Part shown: positions 1 through 7,975 of the stretch, piece by piece
How positions within the stretch are numbered: position 1 is the stretch's first letter
How the letters are laid out: every line of letters begins with the position of its first letter
Source: an uncultured Bacteroidales bacterium
GTDB taxonomy: Bacteria; Bacteroidota; Bacteroidia; Bacteroidales; Paludibacteraceae
Direction of reading: 5' to 3'
Length of the DNA: 52,074 nucleotides
NCBI GenBank assembly: GCA_937891975.1
Contig: CALAUA010000003.1
Span: 1 to 52,074, forward strand
The notes under the pieces: model-generated
The model's input: the letters and a program-made list of their open reading frames with translations, nothing else
Told to the model about the DNA's origin: nothing
The model's database searches: none
Translations under genes and position numbers: made by a program

Positions 1-2
1 TT

Positions 3-200
3 ATGCTTTGTATCGTATTATGCTTACATCGATTAGACTATCATTTCCACTTCTTGCAAGAAGATCTCAAACGTCAGTCTGTAGTCTATTCTGCGGCAAC
101 ACCTCTTGCGGAAAAGATGTGGAGCAAGATGAAGCAACAAGTAACCACCTTTATGGAACAAAGAAACGATAGCATACCTTCAAAAAATGAGCAGAAATAA
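3..200 (+). CDS. C-terminal end of an unidentified protein, cut by the window edge
   Basis: The reading frame is open to the left edge and ends with TAA at 198-200. The last 65 or so residues are mostly charged and polar (KMKQQ, MEQRND), with no motif I recognise. A strong hairpin terminator overlaps the stop codon, which supports this being a true gene end rather than a chance frame. The real start lies outside the window; the internal ATG at position 3 is not a convincing start. No function is assigned. Confidence 0.35.
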   Translation: MLCIVLCLHRLDYHFHFLQEDLKRQSVVYSAATPLAEKMWSKMKQQVTTFMEQRNDSIPSKNEQK

Positions 201-219
201 AAATCTGCTCATTTTTTTT
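182..219 (+). terminator. Rho-independent terminator overlapping the first gene's stop
   Basis: A perfect 14-bp stem (182-195 with 204-217) encloses an 8-base A-rich loop, and the 3' arm runs into a T tract. It overlaps the TAA of the upstream frame and separates it from the tRNA-His promoter. Confidence 0.85.
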
Positions 220-228
220 AGAAATTAT

Positions 229-259
229 TTGGTCATATCAAAAAAAAGCAGTACCTTTG
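229..259 (+). promoter_or_regulatory. Bacteroidota-type promoter for tRNA-His
   Basis: TTG at 229-231 and TACCTTTG at 252-259, separated by 20 bases, fit the -33/-7 promoter (TTG, TAnnTTTG) of Bacteroidota. It lies about 60 bases upstream of the tRNA. Confidence 0.7.
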
Positions 260-322
260 CACTCGCTTTCGGAAATTCAAGTTTGAACCTCTGAAACATT
301 TTATTAGCGCTTAGCGCAACAT

Positions 323-396
323 GGTGGTTATAGCTCAGTTGGCAGAGCATCGGATTGTGGTTCCGAGTGTCGTGGGTTCGAGCCCCACTATCCACC
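323..396 (+). tRNA. tRNA-His (GTG)
   Basis: A full cloverleaf can be drawn: D arm GCTC/GAGC, anticodon stem TCGGA/TCCGA with loop TTGTGGT (anticodon GTG), T arm GTGGG-TTCGAGC-CCCAC. An extra 5' G (position -1) faces the C discriminator, which is the histidine identity feature. The acceptor stem appears to hold a T-T mismatch at pair 5-68. CCA is not encoded. Confidence 0.95.
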
Positions 397-398
397 CT

Positions 399-428
399 AC
401 GAGAGGCCATTTGGTCTCTCGTTTGTTT
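399..428 (+). terminator. Terminator after tRNA-His
   Basis: Ten-base stem (399-408 with 413-422, one G-T pair), loop ATTT, followed by TTGTTT. It lies immediately downstream of the tRNA. Confidence 0.75.
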
Positions 429-469
429 ATGTAAACAGTTAACAAAAATCGCCCAAAAAGCATTTTTTC

Positions 470-500
470 TTGCATATTCCAAAAAAAAGCACTAACTTTG
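470..500 (+). promoter_or_regulatory. Bacteroidota-type promoter for tRNA-Gly
   Basis: TTG at 470-472, then 20 bases, then TAACTTTG at 493-500. The tRNA begins 18 bases later, so the two tRNAs are transcribed as separate units. Confidence 0.7.
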
Positions 501-517
501 CACCAAATTTCAAGAAT

Positions 518-588
518 GCGGCATTAGCACATCGGTAGTGCATCGGCTTCCCAAGCCGAGGAGGCGGGTTCGATTCCCGTATGCCGCT
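518..588 (+). tRNA. tRNA-Gly (CCC)
   Basis: Acceptor arms GCGGCAT (518-524) and ATGCCGC (581-587) pair fully. The anticodon stem TCGGC/GCCGA encloses loop TTCCCAA, giving anticodon CCC. T discriminator; CCA not encoded. Confidence 0.95.
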
Positions 589-590
589 CT

Positions 591-740
591 TCGCGTTCGG
601 CAACAAGGTCGCAATGACTGCCGCTTGCGGCATTGAGCGACTTGTGCCTCCGCTCTCCCCAAAAATTAAAAATTTTCGGGGACCCTATAAAAGAAAGAAT
701 GCGCTTGTCGCAAAGAAATCGCTATGCGATTTAAGGCGAC
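591..740. repeat. Two double-stem hairpin repeats and an AT-rich palindrome
   Basis: This gene-free stretch holds one copy (591-660) of a dispersed repeat also found at 24760-24830 (reverse) and 28436-28502. Its core is an outer stem GTCGC/GCGAC around an inner stem, here TGCCGC/GCGGCA. A second element at 707-740 has the same outer stem but a different inner stem, AAATCGC/GCGATTT. Palindromes built on CCCC...AAAATT...GGGG lie at 657-681 and 756-780, each followed by a similar ACCC-AT-AAAG segment. No gene is seen here. The remainder (781-863) is rich in GCGAAGCGA words. Confidence 0.7.
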
Positions 741-863
741 CGCGATTGCTCCTCTCCCCTAAAATTGAAAATTTTCGGGGACCCCATTAAAGAGGGGAGG
801 CAATCTCGCGAAGCGACACAACCTGAGCAGAGCACACACAACGTGAGCGAAGCGAACAAAAAA

Positions 864-1188
864 ATAGCGTATCGGTCTATCGCGTGATAAGGGAAGAAAA
901 GCCATTGGTTTTAATCCCCTATGATGAGGAAAGTCCGGGCAGCACAGAGCACCATAGCGGTTAATGGCCGTCAGGCAGTAATGTTTGGTCACTGGTACAG
1001 AGACGAGTCACCTTCGGGTGGGTGAAACGACTACACTGTGGGCTGCAATTCCAAGTATACCAATGTTTGAGCGTTGCTCGCGCAAGTTGGAGGGTAGGAA
1101 GCAATAGAAGCACGTAGTAATACGCGACTCAAGATTAATGATAGACGCCGACTATGTCGGTACAGAACCCGGCTTATAGATACGCTAT
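864..1188 (+). ncRNA. rnpB: RNase P RNA (M1 RNA)
   Basis: Catalytic RNA of ribonuclease P, which trims tRNA 5' leaders. The universally conserved box GAGGAAAGTCCGGGC begins near 931 and the matching 3' box ACAGAACCCGGCTTAT lies near 1162. The ends close as the P1 helix: ATAGCGTAT at 864-872 pairs with ATACGCTAT at 1180-1188, followed by T residues. The length of about 325 nt is below the E. coli size but fits bacterial type A variants. The boundaries are inferred from P1. Confidence 0.93.
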
Positions 1189-1229
1189 TTTTATAAGAAC
1201 TATTTTGAACAACTTTGAACAATACAACA

Positions 1230-3074
1230 ATGAAAAAACTTTTTCTGTTTATTGCACTTTTGAGTGCATTTTCTTTACAAGCTAAACCACGTATTGACCG
1301 CGCAGAACCACTCTGCTGGTGGACTGAAATGAACTGCCCACTCACCCTTATGCTTCATGGCGAAGACCTCGCTGATGCTGAGGTAACTATCCAAAACCTC
1401 AACAACGGTCGTGTGGTCAAAGGCGAATGCACCGGTCTGCAAGTCAAAAGCCAACACAACGCCGAGAGTCCCAACTACCTCTTTGTGGACTTGGCTGTCA
1501 ATCAAGCAGGTACTTATCGTATCACTCTTAAGAAAGGCAAACACACTTCTAAGGTGGATTACACCATCCATACCCGCCGCGAAGGTAGCCGCGAACGCCA
1601 AGGATTCAACTCATCTGACATGATTTATCTCATTATGTCAGACCGCTTTGTGGACGGCGATCCCAGCAACAACACCGTTGAGGGCATGGCTGAAGCATGT
1701 GCCAAGGACAATGTACATGGTCGCTTTGGTGGTGATATTCAGGGTATTATCAATTCGCTCGACCATATCGCAGCATTGGGCGCAACGGCAATATGGCCTA
1801 CCCCACTCCTTGAGGACAACGAGGCAGCATGGTCGTACCACGGCTACGCATGCTCCGACTACTATCATATCGACCCTCGCTATGGTAGCAACGAGCTCTA
1901 TTGCGAAATGGTGGAGAAAGCCCACGAGAAGGGTATCAAATTCATTATGGATATGGTGCCTAACCACTGCGGTGGTACCCACTGGTGGATGAAAGACCTA
2001 CCCTATCAGGATTGGATCAATCAATTCGACACATTCACCAACACCCATAACGTCTTCTCTGCTAACTACGACACCAATGCATCTCAATACGACCGTCAAC
2101 TCTCCAACCGTGGTTGGTTTGACCGTCCAATGCCAGATATGAACCTCGAGAACCCAGACCTGCTGCAATACTTCAAACAGTGGGCTATCTGGTGGATTGA
2201 GTACGCCAACCTTGATGGTCTGCGCGTGGACACCTATCCATATATCGAGATGATTCCTGGTAGCGAATGGGTAAAAGCCATCATGGATGAGTATCCTAAC
2301 TTCAATATCGTAGGCGAGTGTTGGACACGTCCTGCTCCTGCTGTAGCATACTGGCAAGCAGGTGCGAAGAACTATAATGGCTTCAATAGTCACCTCCCTT
2401 CGGTGATGGATTTCCCCGTAGAAGAAGCTATCCGTCAAGCACTTGAAACGGATGGTAAGCAATGGGGTGATGGTCTCACTCGCGTGTACGATGCAATGGC
2501 TATGGATTACCTTTATGCCAATGTAAACAATATTCTTCTTATGCTTGGCAATCACGATATGGACCGAATTGCTGACGTGGTGAAAGACCAAGACCCACGC
2601 CGTGTGAAACTAGCATATACGCTATTAGCAACTATGCGCGGTATTCCACAAGTGTTCTATGGCGATGAGTATGCTATGAAGTCATCCGACCGTCGTTTGG
2701 GTCACTCCACCCTACGTATGCCTTTGCCATTAGGCGAGCAAGTGACTGAGGAGATGCAAGATATGTTCGACTATCAAAGTCGCCTCTTCCAATGGCGTAA
2801 GGGTGAACCAGTTATCCATACAGGTCGCACCATGCACTTTATGAGCCGCGACAATACATACGGTTTCTTCCGCTACAACGACAGCGAAGCAGTATTTGTA
2901 TTCGCTAATGCTAGTGAAGAAAACCGCACTATACCTACTGCTAACTACGCTGAGATTTTGGGTAAGTACAATCCTGTAGGTGTGGATGTTATCACAGGCA
3001 AGACATACGATTTGAGCCAAAAGGATATTGTCATGCCTGCACTCACTAGCATTGTGGTGAAACTGAGCAAGTAG
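1230..3074 (+). CDS. Secreted GH13 alpha-amylase / cyclomaltodextrinase-neopullulanase type
   Basis: Hydrolyses alpha-1,4 (and possibly alpha-1,6) glucans, probably in the periplasm or on the cell surface; it resembles SusA-like neopullulanases. A signal peptide covers the first 18-20 residues (hydrophobic LFLFIALLSAFS, then QA). An N-terminal beta domain to about residue 125 precedes the TIM barrel. The GH13 regions are visible: DMVPNH near 240, GLRVDTYP near 331 (Asp nucleophile), GECW near 362 (acid/base) and LGNHD near 440. A C-terminal beta domain ends in TSIVVKLSK. An in-frame TTG exists at 1215, but ATG 1230 precedes the signal peptide directly. It stands alone, without visible SusC/SusD partners. 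A strong terminator follows. Confidence 0.92.
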   Translation: MKKLFLFIALLSAFSLQAKPRIDRAEPLCWWTEMNCPLTLMLHGEDLADAEVTIQNLNNGRVVKGECTGLQVKSQHNAESPNYLFVDLAVNQAGTYRITLKKGKHTSKVDYTIHTRREGSRERQGFNSSDMIYLIMSDRFVDGDPSNNTVEGMAEACAKDNVHGRFGGDIQGIINSLDHIAALGATAIWPTPLLEDNEAAWSYHGYACSDYYHIDPRYGSNELYCEMVEKAHEKGIKFIMDMVPNHCGGTHWWMKDLPYQDWINQFDTFTNTHNVFSANYDTNASQYDRQLSNRGWFDRPMPDMNLENPDLLQYFKQWAIWWIEYANLDGLRVDTYPYIEMIPGSEWVKAIMDEYPNFNIVGECWTRPAPAVAYWQAGAKNYNGFNSHLPSVMDFPVEEAIRQALETDGKQWGDGLTRVYDAMAMDYLYANVNNILLMLGNHDMDRIADVVKDQDPRRVKLAYTLLATMRGIPQVFYGDEYAMKSSDRRLGHSTLRMPLPLGEQVTEEMQDMFDYQSRLFQWRKGEPVIHTGRTMHFMSRDNTYGFFRYNDSEAVFVFANASEENRTIPTANYAEILGKYNPVGVDVITGKTYDLSQKDIVMPALTSIVVKLSK

Positions 3075-3094
3075 CCAAAGGCGCAGGGGAGATG

Positions 3095-3125
3095 GTGCAA
3101 GGTGTAGAGTGTAAAGTGTAAAGGC
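3095..3125. repeat. Heptanucleotide array (GTGTAAA-type)
   Basis: Four 7-base units (GTGCAAG, GTGTAGA, GTGTAAA, GTGTAAA) lie between the amylase stop and its terminator. The word family recurs at 31760-31880 and near 40070. Confidence 0.7.
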
Positions 3126-3133
3126 TGGGAAAT

Positions 3134-3168
3134 AAATAAGGACGCAAGAAATTGCGTCCTTATTTGTT
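3134..3168 (+). terminator. Terminator of the amylase gene
   Basis: Perfect 14-bp stem (3134-3147 with 3152-3165), GAAA tetraloop, then a T-rich end. It is symmetrical enough to act in both directions and so could also stop transcripts from the decayed minus-strand gene. Confidence 0.88.
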
Positions 3169-3236
3169 AATCCCGTTACCACTCCGTTATCAGTTGCTAC
3201 CTTTGTTGGAGAATCCTTTTTCATCACTCTATTTTG

Positions 3237-3471
3237 TCATCGCAAAATAGAGAACAAAATGAAGAGTCCCCACGCGTCGTCTGAATCACGAGGAGAGGAC
3301 AACCGATAGCCGCCGCTCGTCCACGCCATCCACAATGCCAATGCAAAGGCGGTAGCCTGCTGCTGACAAAGTGATCGACTCTCCATTAGGACCAGTAACC
3401 TTATAACCATTACCTAACCATGTCCACTTACATTCATTTTTAAGTTCTTCCAACTGCTCCTTTGTTCTATA
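3237..3471 (-). pseudogene. Remnant of a Fibrobacter-paralogous-domain (TIGR02145-like) protein
   Basis: Read on the minus strand, one frame gives EQLEELKNECKWTW, then GNGYKVTGPNGES and LSAAGYR, ending at a stop. After a frame change the downstream sequence reads SSPRDSDDAWGLFILF. These two pieces, in this order, match my memory of the end of Fibrobacter succinogenes major-paralogous-domain proteins common in Bacteroidota (CTWTW...NGYKVTGPNG...LPAAGYR...YWSSSP...AW.L.F). There is no start and at least one frameshift, so it is a decayed 3' fragment. Nothing else coding was seen between 3472 and the promoter at 3722. Confidence 0.6.
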
Positions 3472-3721
3472 CTAATCTGTTATTTATATACTATAATGTA
3501 TTCCAATACACACGCACGATGGAAGGGAAAAACAGGTTCAAATAGTATATAATTGACGGAGAAAAGGAATTTCTATACTATTGAAAAGATAGATTTTTCA
3601 CAAATATTAACCACAAAAACCATACCAATTTATGCCTCAAGTTACTTTTATAATATCCTGCCTACCTCCGTCCATAAAACATAGAATTTTATTCTATTTA
3701 GCAAAAAAAACACCCATTTTC

Positions 3722-3752
3722 TTGCGTATGTGAAAAAAAAACAGTATCTTTG
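3722..3752 (+). promoter_or_regulatory. Bacteroidota-type promoter for the lipoprotein pair
   Basis: TTG at 3722-3724, 20-base spacer, TATCTTTG at 3745-3752. It is the only good promoter before the lipoprotein gene and implies a leader of about 295 nt. Confidence 0.75.
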
Positions 3753-3759
3753 CAGCAAA

Positions 3760-4054
3760 ATTGAACCACTTACCGCCTATGGCATAAAAACGAATTTTAC
3801 TGACATACATCATTAAGCATTTGCTTTATTAGGATATTATCACTCTTCCACAAACAGTAATAGACTTCCGAAATATCGCGAATGTTCACGCTGTAAAGTG
3901 TGGACTTTCTGCATATATTGGAGTCTATGGGAGTGGAAGCCCGATAATACCAATATTAACAAGCGAGAGCCCATACTTTTTTTTGTGGTATGGGAAGAGC
4001 GCAGAAACCAAGCCCGGCAAAGGTGCAAGAGCCGGAACTAAATACTCATTAATT
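3760..4054 (+). promoter_or_regulatory. Long structured 5' leader of the lipoprotein operon
   Basis: This gap of about 295 bases between the promoter and ATG holds several stem-loops. They include CCCATAC/GTATGGG around a poly-T loop (about 3969-3993) and CCGGC/GCCGG (about 4014-4036). I recognise no known riboswitch class. An in-frame upstream ATG at 3983 falls inside this structured region and is not used as the start here. Confidence 0.4.
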
Positions 4055-5518
4055 ATGGCACAGAAAATTCTTTCTACACTTGGCATCGGAATGATTGCCA
4101 TGCTATTTCTCGTCTCCTGCAAGGACGAACCAAGTTCAAGCAGCAAGTTAACCTTCAAAGGCGTGAATCTAAACAACGCAAAGGCTCTTGCGTTGGTACA
4201 AGAGGGTAACGGAGGATCCAAAGCTCCGCGTAAAATGCAGGCAGATGAAGGCGAAAAACCGCAAACCAAATTCCTCTACACCGTAGATGAAGAGGGAAAC
4301 ATGAATGCGGCGATTTTCTATTTCAACGAAGTGGACTCTACCACCAACACCAAGGCGCTACGTCTGAGTATCGAAAATATCTTTGCGGTTGGCGATGATT
4401 ATCTCTGGCTGTACGGCTGTCAGTACGACTGCGACGACTTGGATTTATTGCCCGAAAAAGCCCGCAAGTACGTACAAGAGCAGATTGATGCCAGCCGTAA
4501 ACGCCCGGGGCATTACAATTATCTCATTCGCAAGACGGATGGCGCGCTGTTTGATTTAACAAACTTAACTGTACTGCCGATTGATTGGGACGGCTCTATA
4601 AAAAATAGCGTTAAGACCAGCAATGACCTCAAGCAATATGGCATGGTGGCGCAAGTAGGAAAAGAACTCTACTGGGCAGAAGGTAATTATCAAGGTGGTT
4701 TACGCAAATTGGTGGACCAGGGTTCTACCATGGACCAAGTGAATTTGGATTATCATGCCAACATCGCGTACGTTCTTGGTGACGGAAACGGACATTTGGG
4801 AACCGTATTAAGTTATAGTAGTAATATGCCAACTAATCCTGCCTTTATTAATGGCAATTTAGCCAATCTGGTACAGGGACTTCCGAATGACATGGGCTTC
4901 CCACGCATGCATTTTATCGGTGGAAAGTATTTTGTTTCACATGGATATAATTGGGACAGCAGTTTGGAACCGGCTATTTATACTATCTCTTTTGAGGGCA
5001 ATACCGCTCAAGCTACTCTTGCTGTAGCCGGTCATTCTTTACCGGAATACGGTTACGGCTATCCTTGCCGCATTGAGGGTTCGACCTATTCTTATTTAAC
5101 TGATGAAGGCGAAGGCGCAATTATTAGGACCTTTGATGCCAATACCTTGTCCTTCTCGGTAGAAAAACTGCCGGAAGGTTTCCCTTCTTGGAATGAAGCT
5201 TATGATGAAGAAGGCAATGCCTATTCGATGGAGACAGAGAAACAAACCGACATGAGTTATGTGATAGTCTATAATCTGCCGACTCGAACGGCCACGCGTC
5301 ACGAAATCGACCGCAGCGATGTGCCGCAATATAATGTTATAAAAGTCATAGGCTTCGATAGAAGTATGAAAGCTATGATCGAAGAAGCCATTCTGCCCGA
5401 TGGTTCTACCGTTTCGCTCATTACGTACATGACCGGCGAGAATGCGTTCAAGACGGTTGTCATGGGCACCGAAGCCAGCGGAACAGCTGTCGTAGCTACC
5501 ATCGTTCAGCTCAATTAA
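4055..5518 (+). CDS. Lipoprotein of unknown function, paralogue of the next gene
   Basis: The start at ATG 4055 gives a 487-residue protein with a lipoprotein signal peptide: a hydrophobic core, then lipobox FLVSC near residue 24. It is therefore expected at the outer or inner membrane after lipidation. The mature protein shows no motif I know. It aligns along its length with the downstream gene: an LNNAKALAL/LDGVTALAL block, then KAPR, LSIENIF/LVMENIF with GDD/GDEWLWLY, LIRKTDGALF/LVRKKDGALF, and a closing V.A(T)IVQLN/VISVMVRLN. The composition suggests a beta-propeller-like secreted protein, but this is inference. It forms an operon with the paralogue 55 bases downstream. Confidence 0.8.
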   Translation: MAQKILSTLGIGMIAMLFLVSCKDEPSSSSKLTFKGVNLNNAKALALVQEGNGGSKAPRKMQADEGEKPQTKFLYTVDEEGNMNAAIFYFNEVDSTTNTKALRLSIENIFAVGDDYLWLYGCQYDCDDLDLLPEKARKYVQEQIDASRKRPGHYNYLIRKTDGALFDLTNLTVLPIDWDGSIKNSVKTSNDLKQYGMVAQVGKELYWAEGNYQGGLRKLVDQGSTMDQVNLDYHANIAYVLGDGNGHLGTVLSYSSNMPTNPAFINGNLANLVQGLPNDMGFPRMHFIGGKYFVSHGYNWDSSLEPAIYTISFEGNTAQATLAVAGHSLPEYGYGYPCRIEGSTYSYLTDEGEGAIIRTFDANTLSFSVEKLPEGFPSWNEAYDEEGNAYSMETEKQTDMSYVIVYNLPTRTATRHEIDRSDVPQYNVIKVIGFDRSMKAMIEEAILPDGSTVSLITYMTGENAFKTVVMGTEASGTAVVATIVQLN

Positions 5519-5529
5519 ATATAAGCCTA

Positions 5530-5557
5530 ACCCCAACCCTTCCCTGAAAGGAAGGGA
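5530..5557. repeat. Palindromic repeat between the paralogous lipoprotein genes
   Basis: CCAACCCTTCCCTGAAAG followed by GAAGGGAG forms a small hairpin (CTTCCC/GGAAG arms). Related palindromes lie at 44215-44242 and 48505-48530, so this is a dispersed element, not just an operon spacer. Confidence 0.55.
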
Positions 5558-5573
5558 GAAAAGATTAAATATT

Positions 5574-7085
5574 ATGAAACGTAATTTATTTTTCGCTCTT
5601 GTAGTCATAGTGGCTGCAATAGGCATGACCTCCTGCGAAGGCGGAGGAAGCGGCAAAGTTCGTAATGTTGAGTTCAAACGGATGCATTTAGACGGAGTGA
5701 CCGCTTTAGCTCTCGCCTCCGATGGCTCTGATGAACAGAAAGCGCCTCGCCGTGTACCTGCCGGCGAAGGAGACGGAGAGATAACCTACGAGACCCATCA
5801 ACCTGTTTATTCTGTTTCCGAGGATGGCACACTCGTAGAAATTACTTATACCATCGAAGCCAGAGGTAATGGCGAAGTAGTCGATATGGTCAAAGCTAAA
5901 ATGCGTCTCGTCATGGAGAATATCTTCACCATCGGCGACGAATGGCTATGGCTCTATAATTGCTACTATGATTTCCCCGATCTGGACGAACTCAAGGAGC
6001 CGTATTACTCCATGATCAAAGAGATAGTAGATAATTTCTACGGCAATTTCCTTGTCCGCAAAAAGGATGGCGCACTCTTCTATTGGGACGGCAGAGACGG
6101 CAGACCGCTTTATACCAACCAAGGGGTGCCTTTCTACCAGCAAAGCGACCTCTACAGCGTAGTAGAGTGCATCAACGGAGAGATTTATTCCAACTGTTGG
6201 CAACAATCACATTTAGCAGCCCCGGGGCTCTACCGTCTAAAGGACCAAGGCGACCAGTTAGCGGTAACAAGAATGCATAACGAAACACTCTTCTCTACTT
6301 CTATTACACCCGACGACCGCGGAATAATCGGTCTGGATATATTCTATGAAGGCACCAACGGTTCTTCGCCGGGAATCTTATTTGTCAATACGCTTGGCAT
6401 AACGGGCATCGAAGCACCGGAGTCTAACCCTATTCTGCAGGGCGTGAGTGAACTGAAATGGGGATTTATCTCCATCCAGAACACGCTCTACACCGTGGCT
6501 ACTTTCTACAAGCAAAACCGCCAGCAAGCGGCCTTCTATTCGGTTAAAATCGACGAAGCACAGGAGAGAGCTTTTGCGGATGAACTATTGGCACTATCGG
6601 AGGTCGCACCGGATTTATCTACTTTCGGCGTTTGCCGAGTAAGCAAGAAAGAGACTTTCTCATGGCTCGAAAGCGGATATAAATATACCTTCGACCCGAA
6701 TGCAAAAGCAGTAAACGAGGCTGCTCTGCCGCAGTATTATCCCAGCGATTATACGGCGTATTACAACGACGTGGCTTATGTGATGGCTTCCGATGAAAAA
6801 ACATTCTATATCTGCGATATGGCGGCAGACAAGGCAGAAATAGTGAGCATTGATTGGAGCGAGTATGATGCCTTCAAATCCAAACTGGCGCCTTCTACCA
6901 TTAAGGCTTTTGATGCATACAACCCGCGCACGCAATCGTTTGTAAAGACCGCGCTCACGCTCGACGGACAGAAAGTGACGATCATGGTAGATGTAGCCGG
7001 TGACAACAAAGGCAAAGCCCGTGTCTATAAAGCCGGTGACACTACCGCCGGACAAGTCATCTCCGTCATGGTGAGACTGAATTAA
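5574..7085 (+). CDS. Lipoprotein of unknown function, paralogue of the preceding gene
   Basis: A 503-residue protein with lipobox MTSC at about 18-21 followed by a glycine-rich linker, so it is predicted to be lipidated. It shares with its upstream neighbour the N-terminal LDGVTALALASDG region, KAPRR, the block ENIFTIGDEWLWLYNCYYD, FLVRKKDGALF and the C-terminal VISVMVRLN, indicating tandem duplication. No catalytic motif is visible. It is the last gene of the pair, with a terminator 24 bases after the stop. Confidence 0.8.
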   Translation: MKRNLFFALVVIVAAIGMTSCEGGGSGKVRNVEFKRMHLDGVTALALASDGSDEQKAPRRVPAGEGDGEITYETHQPVYSVSEDGTLVEITYTIEARGNGEVVDMVKAKMRLVMENIFTIGDEWLWLYNCYYDFPDLDELKEPYYSMIKEIVDNFYGNFLVRKKDGALFYWDGRDGRPLYTNQGVPFYQQSDLYSVVECINGEIYSNCWQQSHLAAPGLYRLKDQGDQLAVTRMHNETLFSTSITPDDRGIIGLDIFYEGTNGSSPGILFVNTLGITGIEAPESNPILQGVSELKWGFISIQNTLYTVATFYKQNRQQAAFYSVKIDEAQERAFADELLALSEVAPDLSTFGVCRVSKKETFSWLESGYKYTFDPNAKAVNEAALPQYYPSDYTAYYNDVAYVMASDEKTFYICDMAADKAEIVSIDWSEYDAFKSKLAPSTIKAFDAYNPRTQSFVKTALTLDGQKVTIMVDVAGDNKGKARVYKAGDTTAGQVISVMVRLN

Positions 7086-7108
7086 GCCATAACATATCAT
7101 AATAACAA

Positions 7109-7145
7109 ATTAAGAGCCGCACTTTCGTACGGCTCTTAATCTCTT
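7109..7145 (+). terminator. Terminator of the lipoprotein operon
   Basis: Stem ATTAAGAGCCG (7109-7119) with CGGCTCTTAAT (7130-7140), 10-base loop, then CTCTTT. Confidence 0.75.
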
Positions 7146-7275
7146 TATGCTCTCTTACTCTCCCGATGTCTCGGCTTCTGATTACGTGTTGTTTACGTGT
7201 TTGACAGCGGATTAATAGCGGGATATTCACGGGATATAGCCGCGTTATATATCATAGTTGATAGCAAAACAATAG

Positions 7276-7315
7276 GTATAAGAAAGAGGATGTATCAGCA
7301 TTTGATACATCCTCT
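7276..7315 (-). terminator. Terminator of the rubrerythrin gene
   Basis: A 13-bp stem AGAGGATGTATCA / TGATACATCCTCT with a 5-base loop; on the minus strand it runs into TTTCTTAT. It lies about 30 bases past the rubrerythrin stop. The rest of the gap at 7146-7275 shows nothing. Confidence 0.8.
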
Positions 7316-7344
7316 GATCTACTAGCCTATAGCTTGATTATCTA

Positions 7345-7893
7345 TTACTTTTTGAAATAGCGGTTATACAAGCCCTCAAAGCCTTTGCCGTGGCGAGCCT
7401 CGTCCTTAGCCATTTCGTGAACTGTATCGTGGATAGCATCCCAGTCCATAGCTTTTGCGCGCTTAGCAATACGGAGTTTATCCTCGCATGCGCCTGCCTC
7501 AGCCATCATACGCTTCTCAAGGTTCTCTTTGGTGCTCCAAACTACCTCACCAAGCAACTCAGCGAACTTAGAGCAGTGCTCTGCCTCTTCCCATGCGTAA
7601 CGCTTGAATGCCTCAGCGATTTCTGGATAACCTTCGCGATCTGCTTGACGAGACATAGCTAGATACATACCTACCTCGGTAGCCTCACCCATGAAGTGCG
7701 CATTGAGGTCCTTAATCATCTCCTCGTCGGTATCTTTAGCTACACCGATGATGTGCTCGCAAGCGAATGCGATACCAGCAGACTCATCCACTTCTTTCCA
7801 TGTTACTACTTGTTTGCATTGTGGGCAACGCTCTGGTGCAGGTGCTCCTTCGTGTACATAGCCGCAAATAGGGCAAATAAATTTCTTATTCAT
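7345..7893 (-). CDS. Reverse-type rubrerythrin (rubredoxin N-terminus, ferritin-like C-terminus)
   Basis: Non-haem di-iron protein that reduces hydrogen peroxide in the cytoplasm of anaerobes. At 182 residues it has a rubredoxin centre first (Cys7, Cys10, Cys23, Cys26 in CPICG...CPQC), followed by a four-helix ferritin-like domain from about 55 with Glu/His ligand motifs (GEATE, EEAEH, DEARHG). This domain order is the reverse of classical rubrerythrin. A sigma-54-like promoter lies about 50 bases upstream, and a terminator follows, so it is probably monocistronic. Confidence 0.92.
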   Translation of the reverse strand: MNKKFICPICGYVHEGAPAPERCPQCKQVVTWKEVDESAGIAFACEHIIGVAKDTDEEMIKDLNAHFMGEATEVGMYLAMSRQADREGYPEIAEAFKRYAWEEAEHCSKFAELLGEVVWSTKENLEKRMMAEAGACEDKLRIAKRAKAMDWDAIHDTVHEMAKDEARHGKGFEGLYNRYFKK

Positions 7894-7943
7894 ATTGTTT
7901 TTTGTTTTTATAGGGTTAATATTCTTTTATCACTTTACATACT

Positions 7944-7961
7944 ACAAAAACTGTGCCAAAA
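7944..7961 (-). promoter_or_regulatory. Sigma-54-like promoter upstream of rubrerythrin
   Basis: On the minus strand: TTTGGCACAGTTTTTGTA, i.e. TGGCAC-N5-TTGTA, close to the -24/-12 consensus. The -12 element is about 50 bases before the rubrerythrin ATG. Similar sites lie at 42535-42552 and 44381-44398. Confidence 0.5.
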
Positions 7962-7975
7962 CACCCTATGATTTC

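Noticed and set aside
1998..2591. 197-residue antisense open frame in the amylase gene
   Set aside because: It overlaps the conserved GH13 motifs on the other strand, has no start signals and no recognisable domain, so it is a shadow frame.
5096..5677. 193-residue antisense frame across the two lipoprotein genes
   Set aside because: It spans the repeat between the genes and mirrors codon structure of the real genes; no independent evidence.
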